A stretch of 64,000 bases of DNA from Lewinellaceae bacterium (GTDB lineage: Bacteria; Bacteroidota; Bacteroidia; Chitinophagales; Saprospiraceae), in NCBI GenBank assembly GCA_016712415.1, contig JADJRC010000002.1, positions 1 to 64,000 of the forward strand, written 5' to 3'. This document shows positions 1 to 9,029 of this stretch, piece by piece. The translations under genes were made by a program, and so were the position numbers. The notes beneath the pieces were generated by a model, which saw only the letters and a program-made list of their open reading frames with translations, had not been told where the DNA came from and did not search any database. Position 1 is the first letter of the stretch. Each line of letters opens with the position of its first letter.

Positions 1-1504
1 TCAACTTAAGGGGCTGAGGCAAGGATAAGGTGTTGATTATCAGTAGTATTTATCTTAAAGGCGGGGCCCTGCATCTTTATGGTGACGAAACCTTAAACAG
101 ATGCAGTTCCCCGTACTAGAGGACAAGTTTAAAGATATTTCCATGCGCTTGGAAACAATTTTTCGCAAAGAAGAACTCAATGACCTTGGTCGTGCGAGTG
201 GATTTATCCGCCGCCAACGCATTGTGAGCGGTTTGGGCTTTGCCCAATTATGCATACAAGGCGCTGAAGAATCGGGTCTGAATGCCTCCTTGACGCAACT
301 GCTTGCCCAAGCAAGGAAGTTGGGTATGGCCTTGAGTGGGGAAGGATTGAATGAGCGCTTTACAGCCGATGCGGAGTCTTTCATGGAAAAATTGTTTGCC
401 ACGATAGCAGGCTGGCATATCGAAGAGGAGTTAAAACTCAACACCTTGGATATGTTTTCCGAGGTGCTGGTGGAGGATTCCAGCAACTGGCAACTTCCAC
501 CGAGTTTAAAGGCCCGTTTCAAAGGATTTGGCGGCGGGGCTTCCCAGGCTGGCATAAAATTGAATGTTCGCTTAGGCTTGAAAGGCGCCACATGGCAATT
601 ATGTTTTCGAAACGCTACGGCGCCCGACAATACATCCCCTTTGGGAAGCATTAGCGCCCGGAGTCTGTTGCTGCGTGATTTAGGATATTTTAAAATCGAT
701 GATTTGCGTAGCATTGAAAAGAGCAAGGCATTTTATGTTTCACGTTTCAAGTATGACACCAATGTTTATCTAAGTGCGGATTCAACAGAAAAACCAATTG
801 ATTTACTGACGATTAGCAAGAAAATGAAGGTTAATGAAATTCGACAAATTTGGTGCTACATCGGTAGAGTAGAACGATTTTCGAACAAGGCTTGTGCTGC
901 AAAAAGTACCGTCCAAAGTAGCGGAGGCCAAACGCAAAAAATTGAAAGAAGACAAACAAAATAAGCGTAAAAACCTCTCGAAAGACCGCTTGGACTTTTG
1001 TGACTTAAATGCCTTCATCACCAATTTATCTGTGGAATCATTTTGTCCTCAACAAGTGATGAATCTGTACACGATTCGCTGGATGATTGAAATTATTTTC
1101 AAAGTATGGAAATCGGTTTATCGTATCGATGAAATGCGTCCTATGAATGAATATCGCTTTATGTGCCTGTTGTATGGAAAACTAATCTGGATACTACTGC
1201 ATCATAAACTCTTCAGTTGGATTAAGCGCCATTTTTGGAATACATACCATATTGATGTAAGTGAACTCAAAGGGTTTAAAATCTTACAAGAACTGAAAAC
1301 GACCTACAAAAGCGCTTTGGAACAACCCTATGAGACCGTTTAGCCTTTCCTAAACCTATTCTTTAAACTCATCGGAAATAACGTGCGGAAGCAAGTCCGA
1401 CTACGAAAATTCAATCAACTCCTTTTTACGATCGATATAATCATATTCAACTCTTATTGTAAACCAAACCCTTAACCCTTGCCTCAGCCCCTGTTGATGG
1501 CATG
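1..1504 (+). mobile_element. IS4-family insertion sequence, left tip off the window
   Basis: The element carries 16-bp perfect inverted repeats at 9-24 and 1477-1492 (AGGGGCTGAGGCAAGG), around one transposase reading frame. Outside them the symmetry continues: TCAAC at 1-5 on the left and GTTGATGGCATG at 1493-1504 on the right. The true tips are therefore probably a few bases further out, and the left one may lie before base 1. The same outer motif (CATCAACTTAAG) ends the 388-bp MITE at 9867-10254. The target duplication cannot be checked because the left flank is missing. Family placement rests on the transposase. Confidence 0.85.
101..1343 (+). pseudogene. IS4-family DDE transposase, frameshifted
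   Basis: A DDE transposase of about 410 residues that cuts and joins the ends of its own IS. The first acidic motif is LVEDSSNWQLP, the second LLLRDLGYF, and the C-terminal part has the IS4-family Y-(2)-R-(3)-E-(6)-K signature in YTIRWMIEIIFKVWK. The product is split: the first 260 residues read in one frame to about 885 and the rest in another frame to 1343. The change falls near the Lys-rich insertion before the YREK motif. Either the copy is dead or a base was miscalled. The frames join cleanly with no missing protein, so a single indel is enough. Confidence 0.85.
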
Positions 1505-1549
1505 GGGTTGGGGAGTTGACCTACGCGAAATATCTCATCATTTTTAACC

Positions 1550-2888
1550 CTACACCACTTCCGCGACCACAAAAATACTGCCTGTCACTAAGATCAGGTC
1601 ATTGGGTTGTGCGGCGCGTTTGGCGGCTTTGAGTGCATTTTTTACAGAACGGTAGGCTTTTCCGGGCAGGCCCAAAGATGCTGCTTTTTCCCGCAGAACA
1701 GTTGCTTCGAGGCCGCGCGGAATATTGGCTTTGGCAAAATAATAGCGCGCAGCAGTCGGAAACAGCGCCAATACCGGTTCCACTGATTTATCGTTGACGA
1801 AACCGAGCACAAAATGTATTTGTCCGAATGACATGCCGTTGACTTTTCCAGGGTCATGCGAAGGCCGCCCCGTTGTGCGCACTGTCGCAAAGCACCGTGG
1901 GCGCCTCGCCGACCGCTGCCAGCGGCCAATGAAACGGGGGGTTGAGTTTGGTGGGAGTTTGGGTGAAGTTGGGGTTTAAAGTTGGGGTTTAGAGTTTGAA
2001 GTTTGAGAGTTTGGAGTTTTGAGTTTGAGTTGGGAGTTGGGAGCAGTTGGGGGGGGGGGGGGGGGGGTTGCGGCCTGGAGCGCTGTGACGATATTTTTTT
2101 GAGAAATGGTCCTGCAGCGTCTACTTCCAGGTTTTCGAGGTAGGGTTTTTTGTTTTTAAAAACCTGAAAAACGGTTGTTTGCCAGTTGCTGTTTTTATTT
2201 TCCAAAACCTCAAAATGCTGGTCGGCAAAAACAATCTCGGAGTGGGTTTCTGCGGCTTTTTGTACAAATACCGGGGCCGATTCCGGCTGGGTTTCGCCAA
2301 TGACAACTGGCACGCCTGGTTTGATGATGCCGGCTTTTTCACCGGCAATGAGGGGTAGGGTATCGCCGAGCAGGTTGGTATGGTCGTAACTGATGTTGGT
2401 GATGACGCTGAGCAGGGGTGTGATGACGTTGGTGCTGTCGAGCCGGCCGCCCAAACCGGTTTCCACAATCGCAATGTCAACCTGCTCCTGGGCAAAATGA
2501 TCGAAAGCCATGGCGACGCAGAGTTCGAAAAAAGAGGGTTGGATGTCCTCGATGGCTGCCCGGTGTTTTGCTACAAATGCGACCACCTGGCTGCGGGAAA
2601 TGTACTGTCCGTTCACCTTGATCCGCTCGCGGAAATCCTTGTAATGCGGCGAAATGTACAGCCCGGTTTTTAAGCCGGCTGCCTGACAAGCCGCTGCCAG
2701 AAAATGGCTCACCGAACCTTTGCCGTTGGTGCCGGCCACGTGTACGCTTTTGAACCGGGTATGCGGGTCGCCCAAATGGGCGCACAAAGCCAGGGTATTG
2801 CTCAAATCTTTTTATAAGCCGCCGGGCCAATGCGCTGGAACATCGGCAGCTGGGCGTAGAGGTAGTCAAGCGTTTCGCGATAGGTCAT
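1550..2888 (-). CDS. folC: Bifunctional folylpolyglutamate synthase/dihydrofolate synthase, disrupted
   Basis: FolC adds glutamate to folates with ATP in the cytoplasm. The start at 2888 gives MTYRETLDYLYAQLPMFQRIG, the usual FolC N-terminus. One frameshift near 2805 leads into the P-loop VAGTNGKGSVSHF and on through GEKAGIIKPGVPVVIGE. The conserved C-terminal part (HFVLGFVNDK, YYFAKANIPRGLEA, then GSIFVVAEVV) is in another frame down to 1550. Between them, about 50-60 residues of the expected Mur-ligase-like domain are replaced by low-complexity DNA with a 19-base G run. Family identity is certain. Whether the gene is intact in the organism is not: the insert could be an assembly join or a real intragenic repeat. 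Confidence 0.85.
1965..2067. repeat. Low-complexity G/T-rich tract ending in 19 G
   Basis: The tract consists of variants of GAGTTTGGAGTTTTGAG followed by an uninterrupted G run at 2049-2067. It interrupts folC. Similar GAGTTTTGAGTTTTGG text lies just upstream of the gene (2890-2925), so this simple sequence is native to the genome, but it normally sits between genes. Confidence 0.8.
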
Positions 2889-2944
2889 TTTTTGAGTTTT
2901 GAGTTTTGGATTTTGAGTTGGGTATTTTGTTTCTGACACATTGC

Positions 2945-3434
2945 TTATTCCCTGCCGGGCGTCGGCAAATGCGCCGATTGGCCGCACAATAATTTCCAGC
3001 CATCCTTGCGGCGGATCACCACACCGGATTCCGCCAAAACCATCCGGGTTGTGGTTCCGGCAGTATCCACCGTAGCGCCCGATACAATGCCGGTATAGGC
3101 TGCCAGGTCTGGCGAAAGTGGATTGATTTGTACCCTTTCCCATTGATAGTCAATACTTCGAAAACCTTTGGCATTGGCGGTTAAAATGGCTCGAACGGAA
3201 TCATAGGTCAGGGCAGAAGTATAGCCGGGCGGCACCCAAAAAAAATCATCGGAGTGGTCGAGATAAGCAAATTCAGTCCGTCAGGCCGTCCTTTTTGATG
3301 TCGCGGAAATAATTGCCAAACATGGTTTCCACTTCGTTTTTAATCGCCTTCCGGTCGAATGGAGCAGCTGTATCGGGTTGGTCGCAGGCAAACAAGCCAA
3401 GCATGCCTACACTTAGTAGCAGGAATAATTTCAT
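2945..3434 (-). CDS. NTF2/SnoaL-like (DUF4440-type) lipoprotein, frameshifted
   Basis: The start at 3434 gives MKLFLLLSVGMLGLFACDQ, a lipoprotein signal with cysteine after LFA, so the protein is probably membrane-anchored in the periplasm. The first 50 residues (to DGLTE) are in one frame, and the rest, from about 3270 (VPPGYTSALTYDSVRAIL through RRKDGWKLLCGQSAHLP), in another. The length of about 160 residues, the segment TRMVLAESGVVIRRKDGWKLL and a late Trp are typical of the cone-shaped NTF2 fold in DUF4440. No catalytic role can be assigned. It lies 57 bp upstream of folC on the same strand. Confidence 0.65.
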
Positions 3435-3619
3435 AGCCGGTTTTTTTTAAAAAAAATGCACATTCAGGATATTTATTGGCTGCGCGCAAAATACTGTACT
3501 TGGTACATTTCGGACAGAGAAAATTGCCCGGCTTGGCTCCGCTGAACCTGGAAATTGGATACTTGTTTTCCGCCAATTTTTGTACATCAACTGAACCTCT
3601 GTTATTGTTATCTGTTTTG

Positions 3620-3627
3620 TAACTTTG
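3620..3627 (+). promoter_or_regulatory. Bacteroidota -7 box (TAACTTTG) for the bacilliredoxin gene
   Basis: An exact match to the TAnnTTTG -7 element of Bacteroidota housekeeping promoters, 66 bp before the start codon. No convincing TTG element lies at the usual distance upstream, so the call rests on the -7 box and its position. Confidence 0.45.
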
Positions 3628-3693
3628 TTGCTTCAAGCAAGTCATTGATTTGAACAACGGTCTTGCCCACATTTATAAAAATATATTCGAAGT

Positions 3694-4107
3694 ATGTATC
3701 CAATAGCACTTATTAGTCCAATGGCGAAGGACCTGACCAGTTTTGGTTTTGATGCGCTGAACACCCCTGACGAGGTAGAAAATATTCTTGAAATGAAACA
3801 GGGAACTACCCTGTTGGTCATAAACAGCGTTTGCGGCTGCGCCGCAGCAAATGCACGTCCGGGCGCTAAAATGTCGCTCGATTTTGAAAAACGTCCCGAA
3901 CGTTTGGTAACTGTTTTTGCGGGGGTCGACAAAGAAGCCACCGACAAAGCCCGGGAGTTTCTGGCGCCATACCCGCCCTCATCGCCTGCCATTGCCTTGT
4001 TCAAAGACGGGCAATTGGTGCACTTTCTGGAGCGCCGGCATATCGAAGGCCGTTCGGCTGATATTATTGCCGCTAATTTGCAAGCAGCCTACGAGACCTA
4101 TTGCTGA
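3694..4107 (+). CDS. BrxA/BrxB-family bacilliredoxin
   Basis: A thiol-disulfide protein of 137 residues, the usual family length (YphP/YqiW, formerly DUF1094). In Firmicutes this family removes bacillithiol from mixed disulfides in the cytoplasm. The diagnostic CGC redox motif is in VINSVCGCAAANARPGA (about residues 46-62), and the family segments MYPIALISPMAKDL and SSPAIALFKDGQLVHFLERR are intact. The gene stands alone, with a TAACTTTG box upstream and a strong terminator 50 bp downstream. Whether this organism makes bacillithiol cannot be seen here. Confidence 0.95.
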   Translation: MYPIALISPMAKDLTSFGFDALNTPDEVENILEMKQGTTLLVINSVCGCAAANARPGAKMSLDFEKRPERLVTVFAGVDKEATDKAREFLAPYPPSSPAIALFKDGQLVHFLERRHIEGRSADIIAANLQAAYETYC

Positions 4108-4156
4108 TAAATTGTAGTCGCATCAGGCCGGTTGAAGCTGGTTGAAAACTGCGATA

Positions 4157-4194
4157 TCCCGAATTTTTCCGATCAGAAAAATTCGGGATTTTTT
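4157..4194 (+). terminator. Rho-independent terminator after bacilliredoxin gene
   Basis: Perfect 13-bp arms (TCCCGAATTTTTC and its complement) around a 6-base loop, followed by six T. Nothing else on this strand ends nearby. Confidence 0.9.
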
Positions 4195-4370
4195 ATGCGC
4201 AGGCGGCCGGATACGAAGGCGTGATTTTGCTGTTTGCACCGTACTCAACCAACTGCCGTTTGGGCTATACAATTGTAAAAGTTGCGCAGGGATCGATTTT
4301 TGACGGTTGGGAATAGCGGATAATTGCGAAATTGGCGGGCTATGCCTGCTTCCACCACATCCCCCTGCCC

Positions 4371-5600
4371 ATGATCAGATTTTTATGCACTTTAGGCTGT
4401 GTTGTTTCCCTGTTTTACGCTGCTACTGCGCAAGGGGGTTTTCGGGCTGTGAACAACAGGAAGCAGGTGGAAATCCCTTTTGAGTATGTCAATGATTTTA
4501 TCATACTCACGCTCAAGTTCAATGGTGTGCTGCCCCTGAAGTTTATTTTTGATACCGGCGCCGAACATACCATCCTGAGCAAAAGGGAAATCAGCGACCT
4601 GTTCAAGGTGCAATACGAACGGGAATTTAGGGTGACCGGTTCAGACATGAAAACGGAATTGGTGGCCTACCTGGCCCGGAATATCGAGTTGGATATACCC
4701 GAAAAAGTATTCGCACCAGCAGAAGACATTCTGGTGTTACAGGAGGATTATTTCCGGTTTGAAGAATACGCCGGCATTGATGTACACGGCATTTTGTCGG
4801 CGATGGCTTTTTCTAATTTTGTGGTTAAAATCAATTACGACCGCCATATTATGACCCTTTACGACCGGGATCACTTTGAGCTCAGGGAAAAAGATTTCGT
4901 CCCTATTCCGGTGGAGCTGTACCGCAACAAAATTTATTTCAACACCCGCCTGCAAGTCCTGCCCGATTCGGTTGCGGCGGTCAAACTCCTGATCGATACC
5001 GGCGCAGGGCTCCCGCTCCTGCTTTTCAGCAATACCCACCCGCTCATTTACCCGCCGGGCAAAGCGATCGTTAGTAATATCGGGATGGGCCTGGGAGGTT
5101 ACATCGAGGGGTTTATCGGGCGTATTCACGGCATACAATTAGGCGGTTTTGGCCAATCGGGGGTGATTACCTATTTTCACAATTTAGACAGCACCCGAAA
5201 CCTCGAATACCTCACCGGCCGCCACGGACTGCTCGGAAATACCCTGCTCAGCCATTTTCAGATGCTTTTAGACTACCAAAGCGCCCGGATTTGGCTCAGG
5301 CCCAGCCGGACCTACAAAGAAGCATTTGTGTATGACCGAAGCGGCCTGAGTATCATCGCTACCGGGCGGCGGTTCAATGACTACATTGTACAAAATGTGC
5401 TGCCCAATTCACCCGCCGAAAAAGCGGATATTCGCCGCGACGACCAGATCCTGCGGCTACGCGGTTTACCTACCATTTTTTATAGTCTCGCCGATATGCA
5501 GCGAGTTTTTCAAAAAAACCAGGAAAAAAATCCGGGTGGTCATTCAACGGGGGATCAAAAAATTCGCAAAACGATTGTGTGCATTGAACACTTCCGGTAA
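4371..5600 (+). CDS. Retropepsin-like aspartyl protease with C-terminal PDZ domain
   Basis: The start at 4371 gives MIRFLCTLGCVVSLFYAATAQ, a clean signal peptide, preferred over in-frame starts up to 4332. Two aspartyl-protease half-domains follow, each with the DTG triad: FDTGAEHTILS near residue 62 and LLIDTGAGLPLLLF near residue 205. A PDZ domain begins at VLPNSPAEKADIRRDDQILR. The family (PF13650 with PDZ) is common in Bacteroidota envelopes, and substrates are mostly unknown. The last 40 residues look odd. Two nearby homopolymers (A7 near 5525, G5 near 5550) probably carry compensating indels, since IRVVIQRG in another frame is the expected PDZ strand. Confidence 0.88.
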   Translation: MIRFLCTLGCVVSLFYAATAQGGFRAVNNRKQVEIPFEYVNDFIILTLKFNGVLPLKFIFDTGAEHTILSKREISDLFKVQYEREFRVTGSDMKTELVAYLARNIELDIPEKVFAPAEDILVLQEDYFRFEEYAGIDVHGILSAMAFSNFVVKINYDRHIMTLYDRDHFELREKDFVPIPVELYRNKIYFNTRLQVLPDSVAAVKLLIDTGAGLPLLLFSNTHPLIYPPGKAIVSNIGMGLGGYIEGFIGRIHGIQLGGFGQSGVITYFHNLDSTRNLEYLTGRHGLLGNTLLSHFQMLLDYQSARIWLRPSRTYKEAFVYDRSGLSIIATGRRFNDYIVQNVLPNSPAEKADIRRDDQILRLRGLPTIFYSLADMQRVFQKNQEKNPGGHSTGDQKIRKTIVCIEHFR

Positions 5601-5685
5601 AAGCCTGTTATTGGCGCGTTGCCAAAACAGTTTGACACTACACGCCTGTTTTGCCTTGTCAGAACCCAGGTGACACGGCTAAGCG

Positions 5686-6843
5686 TCACCGCGCATTGAT
5701 TCGCAGGAAATTTTGCAAGCCGGCCTGATCAATCACGCCAACAATCTCCCCTTCTTCGGCAACAGCCAGGATCCCCGACCCGCTTTGAACAAGGTGATAA
5801 ATATGCTCCAGGCCTTGCTCCAGATGCACTATTTTGACATTCGGACTCATGTACTGAGCGATTTCAGCCGTGAGGTCGCGTTTTTTCAAGGCCGCTAAAA
5901 TCTGCGGTTCTTCCAGGATACCCACCAAATGATCTTCCAGGTCAAACACCAGGAAATGGCGTTCCAAACCCTGTTGGAGCATAGTGACGGGCGTTTGCAT
6001 CCAGTCATTTGCCGACAAGCGGGCAAATTGCGGGCGCATTAGATCGCGCGCTTTGTAGCCGCGCAGCAGGGCATCCAGGCGCACCATGGCATTCTCCGTT
6101 CGGGCAGTGATAAAAACAAAAAAACCGATCAGTGCCAGTGTAAATCCAAATCCCCAAAGCCCGGTGACGCCCACAAATACAAACAAAACCGCAATGCCCT
6201 GTCCCAATAAAGCGGCCATTTGAGTGGCCCGAACGCGGCCCATCTGAATCGACAACAGGGAGCGCAAAATCCGCCCGCCATCCATTGGAAAAGCAGGTAT
6301 CAGGTTGAACAAAACCAGGATGATATTGGTGACCAACAGCAGGGTAAAAAAATAAAGGAACCAGGCTGTCGGGAGGCCATCGCCATCCATCACGCCCGAC
6401 ATATCTTCTTCGCCTCCAAAGGAAAGGTATTGTTCTAAAAACCAGTTGAAAAGCATCCAGCGTTCGCCTTGAAAAATCAGCGCTGCCAGGCCGAACAACA
6501 AAATTGCGATGACTACATTCACCAGCGGACCGGCAATGGCTACAAAAAATTCCTGGACCGGTTTTTCAGGCATCCGTTCCAGGCGGGCAATACCGCCAAT
6601 GGGCGTCAGGATAATATCCTGCGTCCGAACGCCGTAATGCCGTGCCATGAGCGCGTGCCCGTATTCATGCAACAGCACGCAACCAAATACCGCTATAAAA
6701 TAGCCGACCAGCCAGGCGGTGCCGAGTGGCGTAAAATTATTGGTAAAACCGATCCAGAGGGCTAACAAAAAAATGAAGCCAAAGCTCCAGTGCAAATGTA
6801 CGGGGATACCAAACCAGGTAAATATTTTAAGCGAACTGCGCAT
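5686..6843 (-). CDS. Site-2 protease-type M50 metallopeptidase with CBS domains
   Basis: An intramembrane zinc protease of 385 residues with about six membrane segments. The zinc motif HEYGH (about residue 60) and the partner motif NLIPAFPMDGGRI (about residue 190) are both present. The C-terminal 130 residues (from KARDLMRP) form a CBS pair, as in the SpoIVFB/Rip3-like group. CBS domains usually bind nucleotides and gate activity. Such enzymes cut membrane-bound regulators, and the substrate here is unknown. The gene follows the methyltransferase lipoprotein on the same strand with a 41-bp gap, so co-transcription is possible. Confidence 0.92.
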   Translation of the reverse strand: MRSSLKIFTWFGIPVHLHWSFGFIFLLALWIGFTNNFTPLGTAWLVGYFIAVFGCVLLHEYGHALMARHYGVRTQDIILTPIGGIARLERMPEKPVQEFFVAIAGPLVNVVIAILLFGLAALIFQGERWMLFNWFLEQYLSFGGEEDMSGVMDGDGLPTAWFLYFFTLLLVTNIILVLFNLIPAFPMDGGRILRSLLSIQMGRVRATQMAALLGQGIAVLFVFVGVTGLWGFGFTLALIGFFVFITARTENAMVRLDALLRGYKARDLMRPQFARLSANDWMQTPVTMLQQGLERHFLVFDLEDHLVGILEEPQILAALKKRDLTAEIAQYMSPNVKIVHLEQGLEHIYHLVQSGSGILAVAEEGEIVGVIDQAGLQNFLRINAR

Positions 6844-6884
6844 GTCTTGTTGCCTTTTTGGGCGTCATTTTTATTTAAAATCGG

Positions 6885-7640
6885 CTACTGTCCACCGTCT
6901 GCCGGGTTACTTTTTTTTGCTAAAACGATGTATTGGTAATCCAGGGCTTCGTTGTCAATTTTTTCAACTTGAAACCCGGCGGCGTTGAGTTCTTTTTCCA
7001 CTTGGTTGATTGAAATTTTATACGCGTCGGGCGGGCCAACCGAGAGGTTATTTTTTTTAAAATCAATGATCAGCAGATCGGCCTGAGGTTTCATGCCATT
7101 GCTCAGGCGCTGGAGGTATTGCACCCGGTTTTCGATATAGCCGTAGGTGTTTACGATAATTACGGCATCCGCTTCTTCCGGGCCCAGCATCGGGTCGTCG
7201 GGTTTTGCTAAGCGGCTTTCGAAATGGGGGCGATATTGTTCGGGCAAGCGCACCTTGATGCTGTCCATAAACGAAATGAACCGGGGATCAATATCAACAC
7301 CGATGACCTTTTCCGCCAATGGAACCATGCGAAAAGTGAAATAGCCTGTGCCGGCGCCGATATCCGCCACGGTTTTGCCTTTCAAGTCGCCCAACATCGC
7401 AATAGCCATACCGGGTTTTTGCCAGATCACGCGGTCTTTACTTTCATAATCAGCAACCAAATTTTCGAAATTACCTGCGCCGGAATGTGGCATAGACGAT
7501 TCGGCGCTGGTGGTGACCGGCGGCGGGGTTTCGCGGGTCATAATTGGTGTATTGGCATTCCGGTCGGTGCCGTTGCCATTGCAGGACCAAAGCGCTGCGC
7601 CGACTACTACGGCTGAGAGAAAAATAAAAAGACGCATCAT
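6885..7640 (-). CDS. SAM-dependent methyltransferase-fold lipoprotein
   Basis: 251 residues. The N-terminus MMRLFIFLSAVVVGAALWSC is a lipoprotein signal (LWSC lipobox), followed by a Thr/Pro linker. A class I methyltransferase domain begins with motif I VADIGAGTGYFTF and continues with VIGVDIDPRFISFM and IIVNTYGYIENR. A methyltransferase exported as a lipoprotein is unexpected because SAM is cytoplasmic, yet this architecture recurs in Bacteroidota and Planctomycetes. Its substrate is unknown. A TACTTTTG box lies 21 bp upstream. Confidence 0.85.
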   Translation of the reverse strand: MMRLFIFLSAVVVGAALWSCNGNGTDRNANTPIMTRETPPPVTTSAESSMPHSGAGNFENLVADYESKDRVIWQKPGMAIAMLGDLKGKTVADIGAGTGYFTFRMVPLAEKVIGVDIDPRFISFMDSIKVRLPEQYRPHFESRLAKPDDPMLGPEEADAVIIVNTYGYIENRVQYLQRLSNGMKPQADLLIIDFKKNNLSVGPPDAYKISINQVEKELNAAGFQVEKIDNEALDYQYIVLAKKSNPADGGQ

Positions 7641-7660
7641 AGATATTTACTAAAACGTCC

Positions 7661-7668
7661 CAAAAGTA
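7661..7668 (-). promoter_or_regulatory. Bacteroidota -7 box (TACTTTTG) for the methyltransferase gene
   Basis: Read on the minus strand this is TACTTTTG, matching TAnnTTTG, 21 bp before the start at 7640. A -33 TTG at standard spacing is not obvious. Confidence 0.4.
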
Positions 7669-7865
7669 GGGAAGTTCGGCCAATCAGGTATTTCTGTAAA
7701 GTGCTTATCGTTTGCTTTTCGATGATCCAGGTTCAAAGTACCTGCAATGCAAGCCCCGGTTTTCCGGAAACTTTCCCGGCCGGGGGCAAAAAATACCTTG
7801 CTGGATGCCACATACGGCTATATTTGCCGCCAAGCGCCAATCTCAAACCGAAAGTGTTACTTACT

Positions 7866-9029
7866 GTGATTCAAACAACATTAACAGAAATTCGAGGCTG
7901 GAGCCACCGCCAGGAAGCGCCGGCGCAAACAACGGTTTTTTTTGCAGTGTTGCTGGTGGCAAGTCTACCGACTGCGCCTTTTTTGCTGTCGATCAGCATG
8001 TGGGGGTTGGTATTTGTGGCATTTTGGGCAGCCCTTCGAGCGCAGCAGGGTACAGAACGGGGTTTTCACCTGGGCTGGGCGCTTGTTGTTTTTTCTTTCA
8101 AAAAAATGTTCAGCCAGCGGATTTATACTGTTTGGCTGCTGTTATTGCTGGTGCCGTTGCTGAGTGGATTATGGTCGGAAGACCAGGGGTACTGGTTGGA
8201 GCGGGTGCGGGTGCGTCTGCCATTTTTGGTTTTACCCTGGGCTTTTGCCAATTTTCCCGCACTCAGCAGACGCCAGATCCAGTTGGTTTTATATTTTCTG
8301 GTGGCCTGGATGGCGGTATTGTGCATGGGCGTTGGCATCAATTTTTTATTAGATCATACGGCCATTTTGGAAGCCATGCAGCAGGGCCGGCCGATGCCGG
8401 TTCCTCGCAACCATATCCGGTTCAGCCTGTTGTTGGCCACTGCGGGGGTGGCTGGCGGTTGGTTGTGGCACGAGCGGTTTGTTTGGCGCTATGCCTGGGA
8501 GCGCAAAGTGCTGCCGGGCGTCGTGTTGTTTCTGTTTGTTTTTGCGCATGTGCTTTCGGTACGCAGCGGTTTGCTGGCTTTGTATGTGGTCTTGTTTTTT
8601 TCGATGTTATATTTTGTATGGCATACCCGGCGCTGGAAATTGACTTTGCTGGCTTTGGCGCTGTTGGTACTCATCCCCTGGATGGCTGTAAAAACCCTGC
8701 CGAGTCTGGCACAAAAAATTGCTTACACGAAATATGATTTGGAGCAATACCTGAATAATACAGGGGAAAATTACTCCGATTCCGAACGCCTGATTTCACT
8801 AAAAACCGGCTGGCTGATTTGGAAGGAAAACCCCTGGCTCGGCGCCGGCGCCGGCGATCTGCGCCAGGAAACAAAGCGCCAGGTAACGATACATTTCCCC
8901 AAATATGTTCAAACTCCGAAACTGCCACACAACCAGTTTGTTTATATCCTCGCAGGTACTGGCTTAGCCGGATTACTGCTGAGCATGTTCGCCTTTTTAT
9001 ACCCCGTATTTGCGGGCCGCCTTTTTTAA
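7866..9029 (+). CDS. O-antigen ligase (Wzy_C/WaaL) family protein, 3'-truncated
   Basis: A polytopic membrane protein with about ten hydrophobic segments. The family joins or polymerises O-chain or other surface glycans on the periplasmic face. The Wzy_C loop is recognisable: the conserved Arg and segment SERLISLKTGWLIWKENPWLG, then PHNQFVYILAGTGLAGL with the conserved His. I prefer the GTG at 7866 because the translation before it (from 7701 or 7722) looks non-homologous. The protein stops just after FLYPVFAGR, where the reading runs into rsmA, so the last 20 or so residues and any intergenic DNA are missing. Confidence 0.85.
   Translation: MIQTTLTEIRGWSHRQEAPAQTTVFFAVLLVASLPTAPFLLSISMWGLVFVAFWAALRAQQGTERGFHLGWALVVFSFKKMFSQRIYTVWLLLLLVPLLSGLWSEDQGYWLERVRVRLPFLVLPWAFANFPALSRRQIQLVLYFLVAWMAVLCMGVGINFLLDHTAILEAMQQGRPMPVPRNHIRFSLLLATAGVAGGWLWHERFVWRYAWERKVLPGVVLFLFVFAHVLSVRSGLLALYVVLFFSMLYFVWHTRRWKLTLLALALLVLIPWMAVKTLPSLAQKIAYTKYDLEQYLNNTGENYSDSERLISLKTGWLIWKENPWLGAGAGDLRQETKRQVTIHFPKYVQTPKLPHNQFVYILAGTGLAGLLLSMFAFLYPVFAGRLF

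Noticed and set aside
3340..3672. 110-codon minus-strand frame before the NTF2-like lipoprotein
   Set aside because: It overlaps the lipoprotein signal region in another frame, has many rare-looking Cys/Arg/Lys runs and no homology-like segment.
7712..8737. 341-codon plus-strand frame overlapping the O-antigen ligase
   Set aside because: It is a Gly/Phe-rich out-of-frame shadow. The ligase frame has membrane helices and the Wzy_C motifs.
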